From assembly GCA_903813345.2 (NCBI GenBank), contig CAIIXF020000003.1, forward strand, positions 5,975,815-6,039,814: a stretch of 64,000 nt of DNA, in the 5' to 3' direction. A program made the position numbers and the translations under genes. Every line of letters begins with the position of its first letter. The first letter of the stretch is position 1. The notes beneath the pieces were generated by a model. It saw nothing but the letters and a program-made list of their open reading frames with translations, was not told where the DNA came from and searched no databases. The stretch is from Owenia fusiformis (lineage: Eukaryota; Annelida; Polychaeta; Sabellida; Oweniidae). Below, one piece after another: positions 49,801 through 61,175 of this stretch.

Positions 49801-52800
49801 ACAAAATGCCAGCACCAGTCCTGTTACTTTTGGAACACCCTGTATATCCTTTGATCAGCTGTTTTTGGCACATGAACTCATCCTACTAGAAAGGTAAGAC
49901 TATTTTCTTGAGACATATGGCTTGAAATCTCAAATTTCTCATTCTAAGTCTGAAAGACAGATAAACATTGATTTGTCCATCTGTCTCGCGAAATCCAGTT
50001 TTGGACCATTTGCCTTAAAACCTCTGTCGATAGGATTCCAGTTATTTTTGTTCAACACCAATATAGAAAACTCCCCTGTGACTCCTGGTTCAAAAGCTCG
50101 CCTATTTTCAAAATGGTCACCATTTTTGCCTCAACGAAATTCACCTTTGGCCCTTTTCCTAGCTTTACAAATAATTTCAGGTGTCCTGCATTGTAAAAAG
50201 CCATGTCACTATAAAGAGTAGTTGTATGAAATAATTTTGTTACAAAAGATTGGCAAAAAATTATATCCGTTTTTTTTTATTTTCTGCCATTTTAGCCATC
50301 ATTCACTTTTGAGCAACACCATGTTAACCTAGTACCCATGGTACTATTTTTTTTAATTGAGTGACCATTACTGAAAATGCATCTTTACCAGAGGTCCAAT
50401 GCCCATAATAAGGCATCGGCCTACAAAATTTGAACCAAATCTGTCATCCAGTATTAGTTATTGTCCAAACAAATGGTGATGGGAAAGATGAAGAAGGGAA
50501 GGATGCATGGCTTCTTTTTATCCCTCAAAAACTACATTCAGTGGAATAATGATGCTCTAACTAAACAAAGTGGACTCACAATCAACGAACCGTACATAAT
50601 TTTGTATTTTTAAATGTTTACCTTACAATTACAGGCTCATCATCAGAGTCAGAATCCGAAGATGACTCGCTTGGTGGTGGTGGAGGGGACTCATCACTCT
50701 CAGAAATATTGCTACTCTCATCAATAGCCTTGAGGGCCTTATCAGCAAGTTTAGCTCGCTTACTATAGTCTGAAGCTGTCTTTTCTTTATTTGGATTTTG
50801 TTTTTCTTTCATTTTATTTTCCGATTTATTTGTTTCCTCTTTGTGAGTACTTAATTCTTCAAATAGAGGTTTATTTGGTATCACAAACTTCTCTTGTCTC
50901 TTGTTTGGAACTGTTGGTCGTAACACTTTGTTAATGAGAGAATCAAGAGCATTTTCTTCTTTTGATGTTGACACTCCCCAGCTATTTGTAGCTGCTGCAG
51001 CAGCCATTGCAGCAGCTCTTGCCTTTTCCTCTTCAGATTGTTCTCCTTGGACTTCTACATCCTTAGCCACATCTTCAGGTTGTTGAGATGGATCAACTGG
51101 GAAACCAGGATTCATACCTGGCCCTATCCATGGCCCGCCTGGTCTAAATCCGCCAGGCCCCATAGGACCCATACCCATAAATCCTGGAGGACCCATTGGA
51201 CCCCAGTGGCCTGGAGGTGGACCCCTAGGACCCCATCCTCCTGGTGGAAATCCCCTAGGACCCCATGCTCCTGGTGGCGGCCCTCTTGGTCCCCATCCTC
51301 GAGGTGGAGGTCCTCTCGGGCCCCATTCTCCATGTGGGCCCCATGGATCTCCATATCCTGGGGGTCCTCTTGGACCCATGGAACCTGGAGGTCCTCCTGG
51401 TCCTAGTGGTTTACCTTCCGGAGGTAAAATTACAGGACCTAAACCTGGAGGAGTTGTTCCCAGAACTTCAGATTCCTTTGGAGTAACTGGGTCTGTGAGC
51501 TCATCCTTATGTGCTTCTTTCCAAGCTTTGGAAGCAGCTTCCATAGCCTTTTTCCTCAGAGCCTTCTTTTCGTCCTCCTGTAATTTAAATACAGCATTTT
51601 GTTTCTTTTTGCTCTTCCAATCAACTGTTGGATTCTCCTTTTTTACTTTTTCCACCTTTGCAGCTAAGTCCTCATCAACTTTATGTTTAGTAAGATTTTT
51701 CATGAAATGGCGCTTGTTGCATGTTGGACAATTTAATATTTTCCCAAACTTTTCATGCTTGAGGATGTTCATAGCACATTTGGTTTTACATAAGCTATGA
51801 TTACATGAAAGAGTAATTGGATCAGAGAAAAGGTCATCACACTCTGGACAAAATAGTTCAAGAATCTTGCTGTCTAACACGTTGTCATCAGGATTTTTCA
51901 TATCAGTGTCTTCTGTTTCCAATGTGTTTTCAATTTCTGAAATGGTGTCCTTCATTGCTTTAACTCTTGAAGCAAGATTAACATCAATTTTATAATCCAT
52001 TACATTGTTGTAGAAGAATTTTTCCTTGCATTCGGAGCACTTTAAAACTCGGTTAATTTCTATTATCTTTACCGCACACTTTGTTTTACATAGAGCATGA
52101 CTGCAAGGTAAAATAATTGGATCAGTGAAGAGCTCTTTGCATTCTGGGCAAATGAGAGAAAGCTCTTTGCTATTGTTGTCCTTTACATCTGATACATTCG
52201 TTTTCTCTTGAGACCTTTGTTCTACCTCATCATTTTTGTTGTCCTTTACATCTGATACATTAGTTTTCTCCTGAGCCCTTGGTACTTCCTTCTCATTTTT
52301 AGGTTCTTTCTTCTCTGACTTGGGTCTTTTCTTACCATCATGTATAAAAGTTGGGTTCTTTATTTCTTCCTCTACTCTGGCAGCAAGGGTTTGATCTACT
52401 TTACATTTTTCAAATTTGCTCAGGACTTGCCTTTTATCACATTGTGGACACACAAGAACATTTTTGTTTTTTCCATTCTCCAGTAAAACCTTTGCACATT
52501 TTGTTTTACACAGCACATGGCAGCATCTCAACAAAAGAGGATCTGTCACCAAATCATCACATTGTGGACATATCAATGAAATTGTTAATCTTGCTTCCTC
52601 CTTCTTAGATGGCTTATCAGTAGACTCATTATCAGCTTCACCTGGTTTGATCATGCTAACTTCTGCCTCATTTGATTTTCTTTCATCATTTTGCTGCACC
52701 TTATCAGTATTATTCTCATCAATCTCCTTAACTGGGTTTGTTTTCCCAGTTTCATTCTTATTCTCGGCCATTTCCTTTTTCTGGTTATCATCCTCTCCAA

Positions 52801-55028
52801 CCTCATCTAGTACCACAAACTCTTCACCCAATTCCATCCCTTCAAAGCCATTGCCAGCATCCTCTGTGCCTACAATGTGACAAAATCAAACTAGCACATA
52901 TATTATATTTTGAGATGAGTCTCCAGTCATTGATACAAACCATTTTGATAAATGTCAGCAATGAGACACATCCCTTCGTAAACTAAAGATTGGGTTACCA
53001 TTAGAAACACTTTTGGAATCATACCACCAAGATGGCAATCCAAAAGTTCATGAACTTTGACTTCCTGTCCCATGAGTACAAATTGGAAAAAAATCCAAGG
53101 AGCAGATTTTCCTGATATGTTCAATCACAAGATTTATCATACATTTTATATACCAGTACATGTATGTTATTTGAAGAAAATCTGACAAGCAATTTTTCTG
53201 GAATTGTGATGACAAGATCAAATAATGAAATGAGAAATTAAGAAACAAGATGACCACCCAAAAATCAATGAACAGTTATTGGTACTCTGTAACACTTTGA
53301 ATAGCATTGACAAAAGCCATGCCCAATTGCCCATCATTGTAAAGATTCCAATAATGATCCAAAAAATGGCGGCCTTAATGGCCACCTTGAAAATCTCCTC
53401 AGGCATCAGCATGTAATCTGGAAAAATGGACAGATGAATGGGCAGACATATGGACACGGATGGCTTTTCTTTATCCCCCTCAAAATTTGTTCAGTGGGAT
53501 GATAATACAATAATTACTAATAGCTACTATAGCACAATCAAGTTGCGTATAGTATTTTAATAAAAACAGAAGGTACTTTAATTTAAATCTTACCACCATG
53601 GCAGACTGTATCATCCTTTGAGCCAACCTCTGAAATTATTTAAAGCATAATATTAGTTTAACTATTAGTTGAGTTAGTTATAGTTATTGCTAGCGTTTAT
53701 TGTGACTGGATGTTGATCTTTCAACACTGTACAGATATTACAAAGGTGAACTTTGTTTTACTGTGCAACATGTAACAAAATACTGACTGTATTTTTTACT
53801 TATCTGATCTTGAATTATTACCGCCTTGCACAATCAAATGAATCCCCGCTGATATTATGATAAGTTATTCAGCGGTTTCGAGATTTCAATAATTCATACA
53901 CTGTCAGGGTTATCGCGAAATTTTCTTGAAATTTTGGATGATCTAATCTCGGGATCTGATAGAGTATTTCTTCACAGTTATAATCTATTATGTAATTAAA
54001 TGTACATTGCAATGTAAGCAGTCATTAATATAAATTAAATTATGCAATTCAATGTTGATTTAAAACTGAATTCGCAATGAAAATGCACAAAGACCTAGTC
54101 CATGTCCCGGGTCCATGTAGTCGTGATTGATCTGAATCTCAGCCTAGATCGAGCTATCATGTTTGATCATTTCTGCGAACTTTTCAACATTTCTTATTGA
54201 AATCTTCATAATGAATTTTCATGATGAATTTGTGCAAGATTTGTTCGCGAAAAGTGTTCTTGTTTTGACCATGCATAATAATGAGCTAACGCTGCAGGGC
54301 CGTCATTGATTGGTCAAATTTACTGACATAAACATTGAGTCGGTAAAGCACGTGGCTTTCTCATTGGTACACGGCGGTCATAATAGAAATCAAAATAAGT
54401 AAAAGAGACCGACTTGGGCAAGGCTATAAATTTTGACTCTGTTATAATTATAAATCTTGTTTCATCAAACTCAATGATAAAACGTAATGATTAGGCATGG
54501 GAACATATGATGACAATCCTGAATTCCTGATAATAGAATTAAGAGTGCTTTGAAAGAAACTAAATTGCAGGATCAGCCCCTCCCCCCCCCCCCCCCCCCT
54601 AATATGAGTCCATTACAATATGAGGACTTTTTAAAAGTTTGGGCAACCTTTCTAAAATAGGTCTCATATTAAAAAGGAGACTAATTCTGTAAAAAGTGGG
54701 TCCAAATTTAGGAAGAAAAGTCATATTCATTTGTCCCCCCCACATTGTCCATTTCGAATCCATGTATTTGGGTTTGGCCCTGCATACTTAAAACCATTTG
54801 CAACTTCTGAATATCTTCAGAATTTTTCTGATTAACATATCTAAGTTTTAAACTAAATTTTGAAGAAAAGAAGAATACGAAGAACCCTTTCTTAAGAATG
54901 ATAATCTATAATATTATCCATAAAAGTTAAAAATTAAAATGTTTTCCATACATCTCAGTTCAGATCAACATGTAAACACATGTGTCTGATCTCAAATGAA
55001 TACCTTCACTCTTTGCTGTATCTTCCAT
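37805..55028 (-). CDS. Unrecognised protein with three RING-like fingers, RRM and PGM repeats; 9 exons, 1423 aa
   Basis: Exons in transcript order: 55028-55004, 53629-53594, 52869-50622, 43910-43783, 43337-43289, 42718-42666, 42056-41968, 41471-41334, 39310-37805; 4272 nt with unbroken phase. Three RING-like fingers lie at about residues 121-164, 261-301 and 361-404. Each reads CPxC, then CxHxLCKTKC, then a CxxC pair, with C-x3-C where a classic RING has C-x2-C, followed by a short KxKVDxxLAxxVE segment like that after TRIM-type RINGs. A Gly/Pro/Trp-rich part with GPRGPPPG repeats spans about 493-613, an acidic Ser/Asp stretch follows, and an RRM spans about 848-922 (ICISGLP as RNP2-like, FAFVTF as RNP1-like). 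The tail has methionine-rich PGM repeats and ends in a basic KKKRRRKNK stretch, a likely nuclear localisation signal. It is probably a nuclear RNA-associated protein with possible ubiquitin-ligase activity; that is inference. The initiating exon is the least certain; Met32 (MELGEEF) is an alternative start. Confidence 0.85.
38230..38600 (-). repeat. Coding minisatellite, PGMMPPGA repeats
   Basis: Within the last exon of the RING/RRM gene, an 11- to 15-residue unit (PGMMPPGAQ, PGMQPGMMPPGA, PGARPGMMPPG) is repeated about a dozen times without breaking frame. The repetition also creates long open frames on the opposite strand that are only shadows. Length variation between alleles would be expected. 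Confidence 0.9.
39411..41126. mobile_element. CCATGG-rich foldback element in intron 8 of the RING/RRM gene
   Basis: Ends CCCTTAAGAAAAAAGCCATG (from 39418) and its inverse CATGGCTTTTTTCTTAAGGG (to 41122). Each arm of about 200 bp is packed with CCATGG and related CATGG/CCATG words, and another cluster of CCATGGAAAA words lies inside at 40230-40470. No reading frame of note. Superfamily not recognised. Confidence 0.8.
43944..44590. mobile_element. CACTGG-terminus MITE with ATAC duplication
   Basis: Inverted ends CACTGGTCAGTATCAAG and CTTGATACTGACCAGTG, plus an inner inverted block ACCTTCGCATCTAA, are flanked by ATAC on both sides (43940-43943, 44591-44594). A 4-bp duplication with CACTGG-type ends would fit Chapaev-like elements, but that assignment is from memory. 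It lies in intron 3 of the RING/RRM gene, 34 bp upstream of the exon 4 acceptor. Confidence 0.75.
45270..45710. repeat. Inverted repeat in intron 3 of the RING/RRM gene
   Basis: Left arm GGGGAGGCATCAAAAG through CTAAATAAATCTAGTTTTG matches, in reverse, the right arm CTAGATTTATTTAG through CTTTTGATGCCTCCCCC, about 80 bp each, with poly-C/poly-G at the inner ends. Probably a degraded foldback element. Confidence 0.7.
45834..46550. mobile_element. Partial copy of the TAGTACCGTGGGTACTGG element
   Basis: Begins with the same end, AGTACCGTGGGTACTGG, as the larger element at 47200. It shares its internal blocks (TGGTGTTGCTCAAAAGTGAA, TTGAAAATAGGCGAGC, GACAGATGGACA). The GTCTGTCCGTC tract at 46470-46540 is the inverse of that at 48690-48740. 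Confidence 0.6.
46912..46975 (-). pseudogene. tRNA-like sequence (tRNA pseudogene or SINE head)
   Basis: Minus-strand reading gives a box A-like TGGTGTAGTGG and a box B-like GGTTCAAATCC, with a TCCA/TGGA pairing at the outer ends and a normal T-arm (GGGTTCAAATCCC). The anticodon arm (AGCTATTCCAAAAGATC) does not form a proper five-base-pair stem. It lies inside the transposon-rich intron 3, so it is more likely a tRNA-derived repeat than a working tRNA gene. Confidence 0.5.
47200..50370. mobile_element. Large nested element with internal tandem copies
   Basis: Ends CAATTAGATAAAATAGTACC (about 47194) and the inverse of CAATTAAAAAAAATAGTACC (about 50365) are inverted repeats. The inner sequence holds four diverged tandem units of roughly 325-350 bp, marked by GAGTCATAGG at about 47588, 47925, 48250 and 48597, each containing TTCGCGAGACA and ATTTTGAAAATAGGCGAGC. 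A mariner-type element (48779-49842) is inserted within it. No intact transposase frame. It explains most of the 6.7-kb intron 3 of the RING/RRM gene. Confidence 0.7.
48779..49842 (-). mobile_element. Degraded Tc1/mariner-type transposon
   Basis: About 40-bp inverted ends beginning CAGGGTGTTCCAAAAGTAAC, flanked by TA on both sides (48777-48778, 49843-49844). The minus-strand interior (about 49400 to 49110) shows a decayed frame resembling the C-terminus of mariner/IS630 transposases: NFYLHGECNANQCC, then LLQVVQSTMRDM, then FTHVFESWIQ. Frameshifts and loss of the N-terminal part mean it is dead. Nested inside the larger element at 47200-50370. Confidence 0.75.
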
Positions 55029-57589
55029 CTGGAAATTCTGCCTCGTTCACAAGTGATTGTTTGTTAGTGTTATCAGTCACAGTTGGTTGAGTCTATGCCA
55101 TGAATCTGAAAGTATATGGTAATCATATGCATTAGGTTAGTATAAATATGAAGTTCTGCAGGTTTTCCCTCCAAAGAAAGATGGATTCAATCAATCCTTT
55201 CAAAAGTTCAGTTCATATGCCTTGATTTCATCTATGATTGTTGATATGTGATATAAGAATGTCTGAAGATTTTGCTTCCAATCAAGTTGGTCTCCTCGTT
55301 ATGTTCTCTCTGAAGGTTAGTCCACAGCTTGATGAAGCAAAATGTCTTCAAATTATCTTGTATTATCCAATGCCACATCAACATAACAACAAACAACTAT
55401 TCATAAAGTAAGAATTGGATACATGTTTGGAGAATGAATGAGGCATAACAAATTACAGCTATCCATTCATGGTCAGGGATAATTGTCGGGCCTTGGGGAT
55501 TTCTGGTCCTACTAAACCAGATGTTGAATGTAAACCTAGTTCATGTGTTGGTCTGGTGTAACTAGCTTTTTACTTTGGTCTGTTAAAACACACAACTTTC
55601 TGACTTGAGCATAGTCCAAGAAAGCTGGGACAATGACTAAAACTAATGTAAATGATGGAAAAAGCTTTGTATAAAGCATACTTACATGTACATGTTAAAT
55701 GGTCTCTGCAGATGAGAAGACCAAGCATGATACAGTAAGAAAATCACTAAATATTATTTGGATAACTGACTACAGGCATGGTGGAAAACAACAGGCAAAA
55801 TCATTAGAAATCAGCCATTCAGGCATATTCAACAAATCCCTGGATAACATTTATCCCATTTGAAACTAGGATAATCAGGAGTGTTGATCGATTCAACCCA
55901 GATGAAAATAATATTGAAATAAATATATCCCCCCTCCTATGCCTATTTGCTGCAGATAGTTTGAGTGAAAAGACATGAAAACCTGTGCCTTTCTGTTGAA
56001 TTCAGATTTTCAACTGATGTAACAGCTTACCTCTGTTACATACATGTAGAGTAAAATAAAATAAATATGACATGTTTATCATGGTAATCTTTATATAAAA
56101 TAATTTTTACCCTAGGTTTTACAAAAAAATAAAATAGAACAGGTTTTACTGTTCACTCGCACATTTCTATTTTGTAATACAGAAACAAATGCTGCTTCTG
56201 AATTACATTGATGAAAAAAGCACACGATAAAAATACACGTCTATTCTTTTCAATATCCTGTGAGACAATTTTCAAAATGAGAAAAATATTTTCACTGATA
56301 AAAACCCTGATACTAAGCGTACCTAGGAAGCTATTTTAATAAACCATATTTTAATATTCAAACACTCTTACCTATTGTATGTGATATCCGACACTTTACA
56401 AGTATTCAGTACTTGATTTCTGATGCGCTAATTGTAACAGTTACGTTATAAATGATCTACTACATTTATACTGCTTTTCATTTCCGACATATTTGATCAT
56501 AAACAAAAAATGTCTTAATCAACAAGTAAATTTTGGATAGTAATAGCGTATACCTGCGCAGACTATAATATAAGTTTTTGAAATCAACTTGAAATCAAAC
56601 TTTTAAAAGCGCAAAAATGATTGAAAGAACAATGACCATAGTGTGTTTGATCTGGTCATAGCATCCTGGGCCAGTTTTTACATGAGAAGAGAGAAAATGG
56701 ATGGAACTCAGGGGCTTGTTGAAAGATTATTTGCCATATGAAAATATGACAGTCATATGGAAGCGGAAATCAAGGACCTATTTCAAAGACAGAACTGCGG
56801 ATCACTTTTGTGAACTGAATCATGATGGAATTAAGGTGGAATTTCACGGTGGGTAAAAAGGACTTGTACTCATTAATGATTGATTGGTGGCTATACGACT
56901 GTACCTTGCAAAGGCAGCAGCTCATAAAACATGTAGTTCTGGTAATCTCAAAGGATTTCGGGAAAAAATCAGGGGTTCTGCAAAATGCTGAACTTTTTAT
57001 GAATTCTCTCCACGCTGCAGAATACGTTTTATTAAACCATTATTATATGGGGATGATAAATACATTATAGCACTGGACATATATGTCGACTTACAGTACA
57101 TGAATCAACATTTCAATTATAGAATCAATGGTGGGAAGAGAAGGGAATTATAGACTGAAGCTCCGTCTATTAGATGAGCTGAAACTGGCAGTAGATCACA
57201 AACAAAAACACAAAAAATCATTTTCCTTTCTGACTGTCAGCTAGCCAATTTTTCCTTAATCTCTTGAATCCCAGGTTCTAAAATCAGTTGAAACCAGAGA
57301 ATTTTTCATTTTTACTAACTTATGACATTTTACTACATAAACACACAACAGGTGAAATTATAATCAACATTTCTACACATTCCAAAAATTTCAAAAAATT
57401 TGTGACAGATTATCTTGTCACCCTTGGTTTCAAGGTCATTTATTAGGTGACCCGAAATCTCGTCACTCTGGGTAGTCAAGAGGTTAATTACAAACTCATG
57501 AACATATGGACATCGGGAGAGTTTATAGAATCATATCATCACATTCGTTTCCTTGATAAGAGGTAGTTGTGAAACTAGAAAGTAGAAAG
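55029..57589. other. No gene recognised; upstream flank of the RING/RRM gene
   Basis: Should contain the RING/RRM gene promoter and perhaps a leader exon, but no clear core signals stand out. Short reading frames here show no family resemblance and lack splice context. Confidence 0.4.
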
Positions 57590-57720
57590 CCAATATTACT
57601 ATGGGAGGGGGAAATGCCCCAGAATGCATAGATGATTTTAATTCCAAGTAAAGTTGAACCTATCTAGGTCCAATCATCAATGAATTCTGGGCTATTCCCC
57701 CTCTTACCACTAACTTATAT
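57590..57720. repeat. Short inverted repeat
   Basis: GGGAGGGGGAAATGCCCCAG and its inverse around CTGGGCTATTCCCCCTC form arms of about 30 bp around a loop of about 50 bp. Probably a small foldback element. Confidence 0.55.
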
Positions 57721-58277
57721 CTGTCCCAGATAGTTGCTCAAGTAATTTTTGAGTTGAATGATTTGAGTAGGTATGTTTTGTTATGTTCTGACAATCTGGA
57801 AATGTAAAACACAAAAGTGCCATGAATCGTGTATACAAACAGTTTTCTCTGTGAGGTTTTAATTTTCACAATTTCTCGCCTATTTTTGTGTCACTCGTTA
57901 ACGTAGATGCGACTAGGTAGTTACCAGTTTCACCACCAGGTGGCTGATTCAGGTTAATTAACAAGGCAGGTATATGAGAAAGTTACCTTTCAATAGCCTA
58001 TCAGTTCAAGGGAGCATTTCAAAAGAGAGGGAGTCATTAGCCTAAGCATTTTGACATCGTTCCCTGGGATTTTATTATTGCATGCTTTTTTGTTCAGTGC
58101 ACTTAAAACAAGGCATATGCTTATTTGCTTAGTTTCATTGACACCCAAGCCAACTGACTCGCACTTTAACATTTATAGTTGGAAACAGGACAAGAGATAG
58201 AAAAGAATTCCAGTTAGTTTGAGGGTCAAATTTTCCAAGTTTTGGTAGTGGCGTCTTTTTCTTGAAACCTCACGGTA

Positions 58278-58686
58278 GGGTAAAGGGGTGTAACGATAAC
58301 TGTTGGGGACTTGGGGTAATGTCTAGTGGTGGGACTCGTGAAAAAAATCACACTCCAGTTGGGAGGCCTTAACCTTCGATTCACTTGTGAGTTAATTGAG
58401 TTGATCATGGCCAAATTGATCCAACTCCAGTCCTGAGAGGAAAGTAAAACTAATTTTTATCCCCCAGCAAATTATGTATGTCCTCTTACTGTAGATATTC
58501 ATAAAATATACAGACGCTCCTTGTAGCGAAGGCATTGATTAGGTCAAGCCATTTTGGCAATTCCAATTGATTTGTTCATCAATCAGAAATTAGAGTAAAT
58601 AAACAACAAGGTGTCAAAGTTACTCTGTACATCTAAGTAAATTGAAACGAAAAACAAAATGGCTTCAACGTTCTACTCCTTCGGCC
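58278..58686. mobile_element. Diverged copy of the GGCGAAGGGGTGTAA MITE
   Basis: Ends GGGTAAAGGGGTGTAACG and ACTCCTTCGGCC, flanked by TA (58276-58277, 58687-58688). An internal block, AATAAACAACAAGGTGTC, is shared with the copy at 61797-62066. More decayed than that copy. Confidence 0.65.
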
Positions 58687-58889
58687 TAGTGTGCAACAAT
58701 TAACATGAGAGAGAAAAATGACGGAAACTTATAAAAAATACTCTCAGATATAATGACAAATTGAGAGTCTTTTATAAGGCTAGCATGTATACGCCATCTA
58801 GTAAGGGAAACATACAATTCAACCACCATAAGTCTCAACAGCAACAAAGAGCAGAATTTAAAAAAAGAAATAATAGAGAACAAGTCTAC

Positions 58890-59300
58890 TAATGTAAAGT
58901 GGGGAACTAAAATAAACCTCAACCATCAAAAGTTGTCACAATGAGCTAAATTCTAAGTTTCGTGTCTCAAACTCTCCCAAGCGGTAGAAAAATAATTCCT
59001 GTTCACTTTAAGTAGCACAATAAATGAATCCAAAGCTCCATACCTGCAAATGATAGATAAATCCCTACCAAATCAAACGAATGTTTTCATGAATTGCCAT
59101 GTTTGTGATCCAAGGAGGATTGACTCCCAGAATGCAACATCAGTTTACCTTATTTACTCGTGACAGGTTTCAAAATGGCGGAACAGCATTTTGGAAGCTG
59201 GCACATGTCATGTTGTATTCTGGGAGCCAATCCCCCTTGCGGCATAATCGGGCTCCAAAATCACCTCAATATTTGAAGAGTCGGCATTAACATGATCCAC
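58890..59300. repeat. Segmental duplication, copy A
   Basis: Matches 60150-60560 in the same orientation, including CTCCCAAGCGGT, AATGAATCCAAAGCT and GACTCCCAGAATGCAACATC. The inner part is itself palindromic: TCCCAGAATGCAACAT and ATGTTG-ATTCTGGGA. Confidence 0.8.
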
Positions 59301-59324
59301 TTCAAATTATTAGAATTGTTTTCA

Positions 59325-60140
59325 TGGACTGAGTTCGTCGCTAACATGCTAAATATAAGAGTTAGCTGACGTTAGGGAGTCTGACTTACCTTCTAAAGGT
59401 TAGAACCCGAATCTTAATGAAACCATATCACCTTTGGTCCGTCAACCATGGCGCATTTGCCACAACATCCAAGAGGTAAATCATGGACCGTGAAAATGAA
59501 TGATTTCCTTGTAAGTTCCGGAAGTTTCAATACGAAAAATTACCGAACATATGTGAAAACCGAATATTTGTTCGTTGTTTTCACGATTTACAGGTTCGTT
59601 TGTTCTCCAATGTTTTGGTCTAAATTATAAAGCATCACCAACAGGTCTTACTCTATTAATCGACTAATACAGCAGACGGCTCATATTTCTACGTAGCATT
59701 TCGTTCAGACCAATAGTGGGAGTGTAGATCACGCAGTTTCGTTCGTTGTGTACTTCACTTGAAATTGGTAATTTTAAATATTGGCTACTTCACTTAGCTT
59801 GGCGGATGTAGAACATTGCTTAATATTCTTTTAATTTTCACACCAGACATGCTTGGTTGACACGTCAACAAAGTAAAGTTCTAGGGTCAATGTGTTATTT
59901 CGTGATAACTACAACGCCTTCCCGGAAGTCAACATTGATGAAAAATGAAAAAGTCGGAAAAGCATTTACACTAATTTCTATCAAATGCTGTGTTTATGCA
60001 TCATCATCGACATCGGCAAAAAAGGTGATATGGTTTCATTAAGCTTCGGTTTCTAACCTTTAGAAGGTAAGTCAGACTCCAAAACGTCAGCTAACTCTTA
60101 TATTTAGCATGTTAGCGACGAAGTCAGGCCATGAAAAATA
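59325..60140. mobile_element. Foldback element between the two duplication copies
   Basis: Inverted arms of about 110 bp: CGCTAACATGCTAAATATAA, GTCTGACTTACCTTCTAAAG and ATGAAACCATATCACC on the left, with their inverses at 60030-60125. Both copies of the flanking 410-bp duplication sit just outside it, so the duplicated segments could be arms of a larger composite. Confidence 0.8.
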
Positions 60141-60149
60141 TTCTACAGT

Positions 60150-60560
60150 GGGGGACAAAAATAAAACTCAACGTTCACAAGTTGTCACAATGAGCTAATT
60201 TCCAAATTTCGTGTCTCAAACTCTCCCAAGCGGTGGAAAAATAATTCCCGTTCACTAAAGTAGCACAATAAATGAATCCAAAGCTTCCTACCTGCAAATA
60301 ATGGATAAATCCCTACCAAATCGAATGAATGTTTTCATGAATCGCCATGTTTGTTATCCAAGGACGGTTGACTCCCAGAATGCAACATCAGTTACAGTAT
60401 TTACTCATGACAGGTTTCAAAATGGCGGAACAGCATTTTGAAAGTTGACACGTGTCATGTTGCATTCTGGGAGCCAATCCTCCGTTCCGGCGCAATCGGG
60501 CGACAAAATCACCTCAACATTTGAAGAGTCGGCCTAACATGTGAATATCCACTTCAACTT
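60150..60560. repeat. Segmental duplication, copy B
   Basis: Direct copy of 58890-59300 at the far side of the foldback element. Confidence 0.8.
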
Positions 60561-60583
60561 TTGAAGTTCTTATTTGTCATTAG

Positions 60584-61053
60584 TAGTGTTGTCGCGATTA
60601 ATCGATACATCGCGATATACATCGCCAAAGCTGATTCAGGCGATGCATCGATGTCTGAAACAAAACATTGATGTTTTTAAAAAAATTTAATTTGCTAAAA
60701 ATCACCCTTTCTTATCTTATTTTGACGCAAATCGCTTACCTTTCTCATGTCTTATTTCATTTTCCAATGTTTTCTGATATTATTTCGCTTTAAAACTGTT
60801 TTAGCTAGTTGCAATGAACCATTAATCTAAAATAATTTACTTTACTTTCATTTCACCGTTACTAGAAGTTCCCGGATGTACCAGCGTACTCTTTTTGATT
60901 TGTTCTGTTCTGTATTTCAGTGCATTAGCGTTCGGTATTTCAGTGCATTTTTCTCGGACTTTTTCTCGATGTACATTGCGATGTGCATCGATGTTTACTA
61001 CTGAAAATTGCCGATGCATCGATCTACGATTATGGCACATCGCGACAACACTA
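60584..61053. mobile_element. hAT MITE with 8-bp duplication
   Basis: Inverted ends TAGTGTTGTCGCGATTAATCG and CATCGCGACAACACTA, flanked on both sides by the identical 8-bp GTCATTAG (60576-60583 and 61054-61061). TAGTGTTG ends with an 8-bp duplication are the mark of the hAT superfamily. Interior is rich in CGATGCATCG-type blocks and has no transposase. Confidence 0.9.
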
Positions 61054-61061
61054 GTCATTAG

Positions 61062-61175
61062 GGACACAAATTCCACTATATTTGGACTTACTCAGACGGA
61101 GAAAATAGAGCACTGAATACACTGAGGTAAGAATTTATTACATGTGCGACAGCATGTAATTTTCATAGCTTTTGC
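61062..61175. repeat. Direct duplication, copy A (pair at 62090-62205)
   Basis: About 115 bp beginning ACACAAATTCCACTATAT and running through ATTACATGTGCGACAGCATG recurs at 62090-62205 with few changes. The sequence GTTCCCCACTGTAAA/GATCCCCACTGTACA recurs farther on, so the original duplication may have been longer. Confidence 0.8.

Noticed and set aside
51038-51486. Plus-strand frames opposite the Gly/Pro-rich part
   Set aside because: Shadows of GPRGPPPG repeats in the large exon 3 on the minus strand.
54300-54385. CCAAT- and CACGTG-containing stretch as a promoter of the RING/RRM gene
   Set aside because: It lies in intron 1 downstream of the first proposed coding exon. It could be an alternative promoter, but sequence alone does not support it enough to list.
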